Program-made: the position numbers and the translations under genes
Shown here: positions 35,479 to 42,468 of the stretch, one piece after another
How positions within the stretch are numbered: position 1 is the first letter of the stretch
Layout: every line of letters starts with the position of its first letter
From: Enhygromyxa salina
GTDB taxonomy: Bacteria > Myxococcota_A > Polyangia > Nannocystales > Nannocystaceae
DNA length: 64,000 nucleotides
Reading direction: 5' to 3'
Assembly: GCF_002994635.1 (NCBI RefSeq)
Contig: NZ_PVNL01000117.1
Coordinates: 1-64,000 of the forward strand
The notes under the pieces: model-generated
The model's input: only the letters and a program-made list of their open reading frames with translations
Database searches by the model: none
Told to the model about the DNA's origin: nothing

Positions 35479-36233
35479 GCTTTTGGTGCTCCAGACTGCA
35501 ATTGGGCGAACAGGTCGATCGCGGCCAAGACCCCTTCGCTGCCGCGCTCGACGATCGACCCGGCGCAGGTGTGGGCGCGGGCGCCGTCTCGAGCTGCGAC
35601 CGCGTCGACCAGTTGGGCGCAGGCGTGGACCTGGCGCAGCTCGTTGGCCAGCGCGATGACGAGGGCCCCGCGGATCTGCTCGTAGGTGTGGCGCAGCGTG
35701 TTGAAGGCCAGGCGATAGGCGATGTTGTCGGCGCCGGTGACCAGCTGCTCCCACAGCTCGAGCGACAGGCCCTGCAGCCGCTCGAGATCCTCGGGCTCGG
35801 CTGCCTCGCGCATACTCTGGACGACTGCGCGCAGCTGGGTGATCTGGTCGGGCGTGGCCCGCTGGGCGCAGAGCCGGGCGATGTCCGGGGCGAGCGCCGC
35901 GCGCATCTCCATGATCGCGCGCGCGACTTTTAGATCTGGCTGGCCGTCTGGGGAGAACAGCAACCGGGTGAGCAGATCGAGGCCACCGCTGCGCCGATAG
36001 TCGAGCACCACCGTGCCCCCGCCGTGGCGCTGCTCGATCAGCCCGGCCTGGACCAGCCGCTTGAGCGCCTCGCGCAGGGCGCCGCGGTTGACCCCGAGCG
36101 CCTTGCACAGATCCCGCTCCGACGGGAGCGGCTGGCCGGGCTCGATCCGACGGGCGAGGATCTGCGCGGCGAGTTGGTCGAAAACGGCGTCACACAGCGA
36201 ACTGCGTACAACCGGCTCCAGCCCGAAGGTCAT
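35475..36233 (-). CDS. FadR/GntR-family transcriptional regulator
   Basis: 252 residues. The N-terminal winged helix is typical of GntR proteins (QLAAQILARRIEPGQPLPSE, then LGVNRGALREALKRLVQAGL and QRHGGGTVV). The C-terminal FCD-type helical domain (about 95-240) binds an organic acid or acyl ligand. Start at ATG 36233. A palindrome matching the FadR-type operator lies 58 bases upstream, between this gene and the divergent HDAC-family gene, so autoregulation and control of the hydroxylase, and perhaps of the divergent gene, are likely. Confidence 0.88.
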   Translation of the reverse strand: MTFGLEPVVRSSLCDAVFDQLAAQILARRIEPGQPLPSERDLCKALGVNRGALREALKRLVQAGLIEQRHGGGTVVLDYRRSGGLDLLTRLLFSPDGQPDLKVARAIMEMRAALAPDIARLCAQRATPDQITQLRAVVQSMREAAEPEDLERLQGLSLELWEQLVTGADNIAYRLAFNTLRHTYEQIRGALVIALANELRQVHACAQLVDAVAARDGARAHTCAGSIVERGSEGVLAAIDLFAQLQSGAPKA

Positions 36234-36266
36234 GTCACCGGCCCCTGCCCGAAGGTCATGTCACCT
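36222..36266. repeat. Duplicated element with GACCTTCGGGCAGGG-type core
   Basis: GCCCGAAGGTCATGTCACC occurs twice, 26 bases apart, at 36222 (covering the GntR start codon) and 36248. The second copy, read on the - strand, contains GACCTTCGGGCAGGG, the exact core of the four repeats at 46372-46535. TCACCTGATA/TCACCTGATG follows as another direct repeat. Confidence 0.7.
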
Positions 36267-36290
36267 GATATCACCTGATGGAATGGTGGT

Positions 36291-36309
36291 CAACTGGTAA
36301 GACCAGTTG
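36291..36309. promoter_or_regulatory. FadR-type operator between GntR and HDAC-family genes
   Basis: CAACTGGTAAGACCAGTTG is a perfect inverted repeat with eight-base arms and a three-base spacer. It contains the TGGT-N3-ACCA core of FadR-subfamily GntR operators and closely resembles known enterobacterial FadR sites. It lies 58 bases upstream of the regulator gene and 45 upstream of the divergent gene. Confidence 0.8.
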
Positions 36310-36353
36310 GTGCGCGCGCAGGCTTTTGTCACTCCGAGCTGCTAAAAGCTAAT

Positions 36354-38192
36354 GTGGTCGAGGTCAGACAGCTGCAGCCGAAGAACTGGCTGCCCCTGGC
36401 GCTGCGGCATCGGCTCCGCCGGCTCGAGGCCAAGCTCCGCGGTGAGCCAGCGGTGCTGGTCTACACCCAGGGCTACCAGCACGAGATCCCGGGTGTCCCG
36501 ATCGACGGACTCCGCGGCGAGCGGATCCTGGCGGCGCTCGTCCGCGAGGGTGTAGTCGGCCGCGAGGCGGTGGTGATCCCCGAGATCGCCCCGCTGACCA
36601 AGCTCGAGCGCGTGCATGCGCCGGACTACGTCGACAGCCTGACCACGCCCGAGGTGATCGAGGCGACCTTCGGCCTGTCGGTGCCGCCCGGGGTCGCCGC
36701 GCGGATCATCGAGCTACAGCGGCGCATGACCGGCGGCACCCTGCTCGCCGCGTGGGCCGCTCGGCGCCAGCACACGCTGGCGATCAACCTTGGCGGCGGG
36801 CTCCACCACGCCCACCGCGATCGCGGTCGGGGCTTTTGCCTGATCAACGACGTCGCCGTCGCGATCGCCGAGCTGCGCAGCCGCGGGATGCATGAGCCGA
36901 TCGCGGTGATCGACCTGGACATTCACGACGGTGACGGCACCCGGGCGCTGTTCGCCGAGGATCCATCGGTGTGGACCTTCTCGATCCACAACGCCCACTG
37001 GGGCCCGACCGAAGCCGTGAGCTCGACGGCGATCGCCCTCGGCGACGGGGTCGGCGACGACCTCTACCTGGCCACCCTGCGCGCGGAGCTGGGCCCGGTG
37101 CTGGACCGCCACCGCCCGCACCTGGTGTTCTACCTGGCCGGCTGCGATCCCGCCCACGACGACGGCCTCGGCAACTGGAACATCAGCGACGCTGGCATGC
37201 TCGCGCGCGATCAGTATGTGATCACCCAGCTGCACAGGCGCGGCATCCATTCAATCGTGTGGCTGTTGGCGGGCGGCTACGGCAGCGACGCGTGGCGCCA
37301 CAGCGCGGGCGGGCTGATCGCCGCGCTCGGCGGCCCGAGCCAGCCGCGGCTGCCCTCGACCCAGACGATCACCCTCGAGCGCTACCGTCACCTGGCCCAG
37401 GTCATCGATCCCCGCGAGCTCTCCGGCGTCGCGCCGGGCGAGCTGCAATTCGACGAGTCGGATCTGTTCGGTGCGGCCGCCGACAACGGGCTCTCGGGTC
37501 CCGGCAAGGTGCTGGGCTACTACACCCCGGCTGGGATCGAGCTTGCGCTCGAGCGCTACGGCCTGCTGCCGCGCCTGCGCAAGCTGGACTTCGAGCCCCG
37601 CATCGAGATCGCGCGGGATCCCGAGGCTGGCGACACCGTGCGGGTGTTTGGCGACGCCAGCGATGAGCTGCTGCTGATCGAGGTCCGGGTGTCCCGCGAT
37701 CGCCTGACGATCCCCGGCATGGAGCTGCTGCGGATCGAGTGGATCTTGCTGCAGAACCCCCGCGCGAGCTGGTCGGCCGGCCGCGCACCGCTCCCCGGTC
37801 AGCGCCACCCCGGCCTGCGGATGTTCGACGACGTCGCGCTCTTGATGCTGGTCGTGTGCGAGCGCCTGAAGCTCGACGGGATCGTGGTCGTGCCCTCGCA
37901 CTACCACGTGGCCGCGCACTATCACGGGCGCATGAAGTTCCTCGACCCCGTCGCCGAAGGTCGGTTTCGGGCGCTCCTCGAGCTGCTCGCTGGGCTCCCG
38001 CTCGCCGACGCCAGCAACGCCGTCGAGCATGGTCGCGTGCGCAACCCGGACGCCAGCGACCAGCGCGGCTACGAGCCCGCGCCGCTGATCCTGCCGTCGA
38101 GTCCAGCCCTGCGCCGACGGTTTGACAGCAGCTGGCAGCAGGCCGCGAGCAAGGCCGAGGCCGCCGCGCGCTTCGAGCTTGGTCCGCTCTAA
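36354..38192 (+). CDS. Histone-deacetylase-family protein with extra C-terminal domain
   Basis: 612 residues from a GTG at 36354. Residues about 35-330 are an HDAC/acetylpolyamine-amidohydrolase fold with every active-site element: GGLHHAHRDRGRGFCLIND (His151, His152), DLDIHDGDG (Asp189, His191), AGCDPAHDD (Asp265) and Tyr309 in LLAGGYG. It should remove acyl groups from lysine or small amines. Residues about 340-612 form a second domain, unknown to me, with motifs VLGYYTPAGIELALERYGL and IVVVPSHYHVAAHYHGRMKF; the several His and Tyr there could be functional. It is divergent from the FadR-type regulator and shares its operator region. Confidence 0.85.
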   Translation: MVEVRQLQPKNWLPLALRHRLRRLEAKLRGEPAVLVYTQGYQHEIPGVPIDGLRGERILAALVREGVVGREAVVIPEIAPLTKLERVHAPDYVDSLTTPEVIEATFGLSVPPGVAARIIELQRRMTGGTLLAAWAARRQHTLAINLGGGLHHAHRDRGRGFCLINDVAVAIAELRSRGMHEPIAVIDLDIHDGDGTRALFAEDPSVWTFSIHNAHWGPTEAVSSTAIALGDGVGDDLYLATLRAELGPVLDRHRPHLVFYLAGCDPAHDDGLGNWNISDAGMLARDQYVITQLHRRGIHSIVWLLAGGYGSDAWRHSAGGLIAALGGPSQPRLPSTQTITLERYRHLAQVIDPRELSGVAPGELQFDESDLFGAAADNGLSGPGKVLGYYTPAGIELALERYGLLPRLRKLDFEPRIEIARDPEAGDTVRVFGDASDELLLIEVRVSRDRLTIPGMELLRIEWILLQNPRASWSAGRAPLPGQRHPGLRMFDDVALLMLVVCERLKLDGIVVVPSHYHVAAHYHGRMKFLDPVAEGRFRALLELLAGLPLADASNAVEHGRVRNPDASDQRGYEPAPLILPSSPALRRRFDSSWQQAASKAEAAARFELGPL

Positions 38193-38692
38193 CGGTACTC
38201 GCCGGCTCGCTTGACGTACGCGCGCCACGAGAACGCGATCATCTCGCGATCCTTGTCGGTGCACTGTCGCAGCACCCGCATCGGGTTACCCGCGACGACG
38301 GTGCCAGCCTTGATGATCTTGCGAGGTGGCACCAGCGTGCCCGCGGCGACCAGCGCCCCCGACTCGACCACGGCGTTGTCGAGCAGCACCGCGCCCATGC
38401 CGATCAGGACGTCGTCGTGGATCGTGCAGCCGTGCAGCACGGCCATGTGACCCACCGTCACGCGATCGCCCACGCTGGTGTGCGACAGGCCCTCGGTGCA
38501 GTGGATCACGCTGTTGTCCTGGATCGAGGTCTGGCTGCCGATCAGGATCGGACCGTCGTCACCCCGCAAGGTCACGTTGGGCCAGATGCTCGACTCGGCG
38601 CCGACCTCGACGTCGCCGATCAACACGGCGGCCGCGTGAACGAACGCGCTCGGGTGAATCTGGGGGTGCTTGCCAGCGAAGGGCTCGATCAT
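38189..38692 (-). CDS. Gamma-carbonic-anhydrase-like hexapeptide-repeat protein
   Basis: 167 residues forming a left-handed beta-helix: hexapeptide turns such as VLIGDVEVGAESSIWPNVTL, ILIGSQTSIQDNSVIHC, VTVGHMAVLHGCTI and VLIGMGAVLLDNAV. The metal-ligand histidines of the CamH/YrdA class are in place (VIHC, VTVGHMAVLHG). Trimeric cytoplasmic enzyme or binding protein; activity of YrdA-type members is uncertain. The stop overlaps the convergent HDAC-family gene, and the Ser/Thr kinase gene lies 13 bases upstream on the same strand. Confidence 0.88.
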   Translation of the reverse strand: MIEPFAGKHPQIHPSAFVHAAAVLIGDVEVGAESSIWPNVTLRGDDGPILIGSQTSIQDNSVIHCTEGLSHTSVGDRVTVGHMAVLHGCTIHDDVLIGMGAVLLDNAVVESGALVAAGTLVPPRKIIKAGTVVAGNPMRVLRQCTDKDREMIAFSWRAYVKRAGEYR

Positions 38693-38705
38693 GGACAGCT
38701 CACGC

Positions 38706-40157
38706 TCACAGGCCCGGGATCAGCTTCAGGTACCAGGCCGCCGCCGCGCCGCCACCGGCGAGCAGCAGCACGATCATCACCCAGATCCCCGCGTTGCTCG
38801 AGGTCTCGCGCGGGGCCGGGCTGGGCAGCCGAGTCGCGGCGATCTGCGGCTCTTCGATCGCGGGCGGGTCCTCGGGCTCGGGCCGGGCCGGAGCCGCGCC
38901 TGCGCCCGAACCAGAACCAGAACCACCGGTTCGGATCGGCAGCGGTGACCGGCCAGCGCCGGATCCCAACATGGGCCCGACGCCCGCCGCGGGCAGCGGA
39001 GATGAAGACACGGACGACGAACCCAGCGGGGTCGAAGCGTCGGGTCCCATCAGCTCATCGAGCCCGTCGACCAGCGGCGCCGACGAGTCGAAGTCGTCTT
39101 CGAGCAGCGCGCGCGAGCCCGTGGCCTCGCCGGCCTCGCCCTCGCCGCTGTCCTCGTCGATCGAGCGGAAGTTGGCCAGCTCCTCGGCCATCAGCTGCTC
39201 GATCAGGTTGAGATCGGTCTTGGCCTTGACCTTGTCTTCGGCTTCCTTGCGCTCGCGCAGGTCGCCCATCAAGGTCGAGAGATCGCGGGCCGAGACCTTG
39301 AGCCGGTTCTCGAACAGGTACCCGAGCAGGGCGTCGGCGAAGTCCGCGGCGTTGCGGTAGCGATCGTTGACGTCGCGGGTCAGCGACTTGAGGATGATCC
39401 GCTCGAGCTCGGGCGAGACATCGGGGTTCTGCGCGCGAATACTGGGGATCTCTGCGGCGCGGACGGCCTCGACGGTCTGGTAGTCGGTGTCGCCCAGGAA
39501 CAGCCGACGCATGGTCAGCATCTCGTAGGCGAGGATGCCGACCGCGAACACGTCGGTGCGTCCGTCGACCGGCTGGCCGTGCGCGGCCTCGGGCGACAGG
39601 TAGCTGAACTTGCCCTTGACCACGCCCGCGTCGGTCGACTCGAGCTGCGAGGTCGCCTTGGCCAGACCAAAGTCTGTCAGCTTGACCTCGCCGTTCCACG
39701 AGATCAGCAAGTTGGGCGGCGAGATGTCGCGGTGGACGACGTGCAGCGGCTCACCGGTGTCGGGATCGTTGAGATCGTGGGCGTACTGCAGGCCCTTGAG
39801 GGTCTCGTTGAGGATCCAGATGACCAGCGGCAGCGGGACCTTCTTGCCGCGCTCTTGCAGGTGCTCGAGCACCTGCTTGAGGGTCGTGCCCTCGACGTAC
39901 TCCATCACGATGAAGTAGGTCTCGTCCGACTTACCGAGGTCGAAGACCGTGACGACGTTGGCGTGGTTGAAGTGCAGGCTCAGCCGCGCCTCGTCCAGGA
40001 ACATGCGGACGAAGCGATCGTCCTTGAGCAGCCCCGGAAGGATGCGCTTGATCGCTACCTTCTTCTTGAACCCCGCGACCGAGACCGACTGGGCAACCCA
40101 GACCTCGGCCATGCCGCCAGCCGCGAGCCTGTAGAGTGGTTTGTAGTTCTGCGCCAT
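38706..40157 (-). CDS. Hanks-type Ser/Thr protein kinase with C-terminal membrane anchor
   Basis: 483 residues. The kinase domain (about 8-280) has the Gly loop AAGGMAEVW, Lys37 (VAIKRI), the catalytic VVHRDISPPNLL, DFGLAK and the APE-like LSPEAAHG. The juxtamembrane linker (about 300-455) is disordered, Ser/Gly/Pro/Glu rich. A single helix near the C-terminus (GIWVMIVLLLAGGGAAAAW) leaves only a few residues outside, so there is no external sensor domain. Substrate unknown. It lies directly upstream of the gamma-carbonic-anhydrase-like gene. Confidence 0.92.
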   Translation of the reverse strand: MAQNYKPLYRLAAGGMAEVWVAQSVSVAGFKKKVAIKRILPGLLKDDRFVRMFLDEARLSLHFNHANVVTVFDLGKSDETYFIVMEYVEGTTLKQVLEHLQERGKKVPLPLVIWILNETLKGLQYAHDLNDPDTGEPLHVVHRDISPPNLLISWNGEVKLTDFGLAKATSQLESTDAGVVKGKFSYLSPEAAHGQPVDGRTDVFAVGILAYEMLTMRRLFLGDTDYQTVEAVRAAEIPSIRAQNPDVSPELERIILKSLTRDVNDRYRNAADFADALLGYLFENRLKVSARDLSTLMGDLRERKEAEDKVKAKTDLNLIEQLMAEELANFRSIDEDSGEGEAGEATGSRALLEDDFDSSAPLVDGLDELMGPDASTPLGSSSVSSSPLPAAGVGPMLGSGAGRSPLPIRTGGSGSGSGAGAAPARPEPEDPPAIEEPQIAATRLPSPAPRETSSNAGIWVMIVLLLAGGGAAAAWYLKLIPGL

Positions 40158-40253
40158 GGGGCCGTCGCCGGCGGATTGTAACGTCGAAGCTCGCCCAACG
40201 CGGAATCGTTGGCGTTTTTACGCCCCGCCTCCGCGACAGACCCGGTCATGGGT

Positions 40254-41417
40254 TCAGTCCGGGCGCGGGCTGGGGCCGTGCCCTGCATGCCCTGCATGCC
40301 CTGCGCTGGGTGGGTCGTAGCGGTTGAGCACCAACTTGAGCACGCCCAGCCACATATCGGTCTCGATCGCCAGGAGCAGGCGCCGCTCGTCGTGTGTGAC
40401 ATACGCGCGAAAGCTGTACTTGCGCAGATCCTCGCGTACGGCCCCGTAGCGGTCGACCCACGACAAGGTGCCCTCGAGCAGGTGGATGTCGTCGGGCCCC
40501 ACCCCGAGCCCCTGCGCGACGCTGGGCATCGGATCGAGCTTGGCCTTGCCGCGACCAATGACCTCGACCTTGAGCAGGACCTTGCCGTCCATCGCGTGGG
40601 CCGAGACCATCTCGCCCTCTGCGAGGTCCAGCGAGCGAACCCAGGCCATCGCCGAGAGCGGGTCAAAGGTGTCGCGCGGGACCTGGCGCGTCATCTTGGT
40701 GGTCTTCTCGTCCTTGGCGTCGGTGATCCGGATGCTGCCGCGGCCCTCGTACTCGATCTCCGTGACGCGCCGCCTGTAGCCCTTGCCGACCCCGAGCCCG
40801 CTGCGGTCGAGGATGTTGACACTGGAGATCACCGCGCCGTTGCCGGCATCGATCCAGGTGATCATCCGATCTTCCATGGACGCGAGCAGCGAGACCACGC
40901 CCGAAGTGACCGCCTGGCCCTCGAGTCGGTACTTTCCGCTTCCTTGCGGGGCATCACCCCGCGGATCTGCCTGATACTCGACGACCCCAGCTTCAGCGAG
41001 GCCCGCGGGATTGCCGGCGAAGTACACGTCGAACACGAACCGCTCGCCGACCCGGATCGCGGGGATGTATCCGGCGGGCACGGGCGCGGCTGGCAAGCGG
41101 CGGCGGCGATCGTCGAACTCGGGCTGACCGAGCGCCGACGACCAGCCGACCACCGGCTCGCGGCTGGGCTTGGGCTTGGCGTGGACCATGGGGCTATGCA
41201 TGCGCGGGAGCCGGCTCGCGTCGCCCCGAGTCGAGCGACGCGGCTCGCTCCCGTCGATCGACCCGTTCTGCTCCGCCCGCGCGCGCGCTTCTTCTTGCGC
41301 TTGCCGGGCGATCTGGGTTTGGTCCCGCTTGGTCGGCGCCGCGGCCGATGCCGGCGCCCCCAGCGAGAGCGTGACGAGGACCGCGAGGGCAGCCGTGATC
41401 GCGCGCGTCGAGAACAT
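40254..41417 (-). CDS. DUF3108-family exported protein
   Basis: 387 residues. Signal peptide (TLSLGAPASAAA) then a charged spacer to about residue 115. The conserved domain follows: GERFVFDVYFAGNPAGLAEA, later a VSSVNILDRSGLGVGKGYRR block, and the FDPLSAMAWVRSLDL signature of DUF3108. These are beta-rich periplasmic or outer-membrane-associated proteins of unknown role. The last residues (Ala-Gly-His repeats) come from a three-fold GCCCTGCAT DNA repeat near 40280-40305. Confidence 0.8.
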   Translation of the reverse strand: MFSTRAITAALAVLVTLSLGAPASAAAPTKRDQTQIARQAQEEARARAEQNGSIDGSEPRRSTRGDASRLPRMHSPMVHAKPKPSREPVVGWSSALGQPEFDDRRRRLPAAPVPAGYIPAIRVGERFVFDVYFAGNPAGLAEAGVVEYQADPRGDAPQGSGKYRLEGQAVTSGVVSLLASMEDRMITWIDAGNGAVISSVNILDRSGLGVGKGYRRRVTEIEYEGRGSIRITDAKDEKTTKMTRQVPRDTFDPLSAMAWVRSLDLAEGEMVSAHAMDGKVLLKVEVIGRGKAKLDPMPSVAQGLGVGPDDIHLLEGTLSWVDRYGAVREDLRKYSFRAYVTHDERRLLLAIETDMWLGVLKLVLNRYDPPSAGHAGHAGHGPSPRPD

Positions 41418-41472
41418 CCCGGCAATGTTAGGATGTCCACCCGCTCGACGCTAAGCCGAGCGATCGACGCCT

Positions 41473-42468
41473 GTGATTCGGCTCGTCATCACTCAAGGGG
41501 ACCCGGCGGGCATCGGCCCGGAGCTACTCCTGCGCACGGCCGACGCCGGGCTGTTGCGTGAACACGACACGGTCGTGGCCTGCCATGCGCAGCTGCGCGA
41601 GCTCGCGGCCGCGCTGGGTACGAGCTGGGCGCGGACGGGGCTGGCTCGGCTCGAGCCGCTGCTGGATCCACTAGGATCCCGCCCCGGCGCTCGGCTGGGT
41701 CAATTCGCGGCGCTCGAGCGGGGGGTCGATCTCGTGCTCGCCAAGTCCGACGACGACGACGACGGCGGGCGAGCGCGGCGTCCGGCGCTGGTGACCGCGC
41801 CGATCGACAAGGCGATCGCCAGCACCGAAGGGCTGCGCCACCCCGGCCACACCGAGTACCTGGCCGAGCGAGCGGGGACCGGCGAGTTCGCCATGCTCAT
41901 GGCTGGGTCCACGATCAAGGTCGTGCTCGCCACGATCCACCTGCCGCTGCGCGACGTCGCCGCCCGGCTCGACGCGGCCGCGGTGATCCGCGCGGCCTCG
42001 CTGCTGGCCCGCGCGCTCACCCAGGACTTCGCCGTCGCCCAGCCGCGCGTGGGCGTGCTCGGGCTCAACCCTCACGCCGGCGAGCGCGGCCTACTTGGCG
42101 ACGAGGAGCAGCGCGTGATCACGCCTGCGATCGAGGCGCTGCGCGAGTGGGCCAGCGGCGCTGGGATCCCCGCCAGCTTCGTCGGTCCGCTCCCGGCCGA
42201 CACGGCGTTTCACCAGCACCAGGTCGGCCAGCTCGACGGCCTCGTGGCGATGTACCACGACCAGGGCCTGGGCCCGTTCAAGCTCGCGCACTTCCACGAC
42301 GGCGTGAACGTGACCCTGGGCCTGCCGTTCGTGCGGACCTCGCCGGATCACGGGACCGCGAAGGACATCGCCGGGCGCGGGGTCGCCAACTTCACCAGCA
42401 TGGCCGCGGCGATCGAGCTGGCCCGCGCGATGGCCAGCGGGCGCGAGGGGTCGCGGGCGGGCTCGTGA
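41473..42468 (+). CDS. pdxA: 4-hydroxythreonine-4-phosphate dehydrogenase
   Basis: NAD-dependent enzyme of pyridoxal phosphate synthesis, 331 residues, GTG start at 41473. Seen: TQGDPAGIGPEL at the N-terminus, ALVTAPIDKAIA, GHTEYLAERAG, LGLNPHAGERGLLGDEE, GPLPADTAFH, VAMYHDQGLGPFK (metal His) and VRTSPDHGTAKDIAGRG. All are PdxA signatures. Its stop overlaps the GTG of uvrA by four bases, so both are coupled. An insertion of Asp residues near 90 is unusual. Confidence 0.95.
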   Translation: MIRLVITQGDPAGIGPELLLRTADAGLLREHDTVVACHAQLRELAAALGTSWARTGLARLEPLLDPLGSRPGARLGQFAALERGVDLVLAKSDDDDDGGRARRPALVTAPIDKAIASTEGLRHPGHTEYLAERAGTGEFAMLMAGSTIKVVLATIHLPLRDVAARLDAAAVIRAASLLARALTQDFAVAQPRVGVLGLNPHAGERGLLGDEEQRVITPAIEALREWASGAGIPASFVGPLPADTAFHQHQVGQLDGLVAMYHDQGLGPFKLAHFHDGVNVTLGLPFVRTSPDHGTAKDIAGRGVANFTSMAAAIELARAMASGREGSRAGS

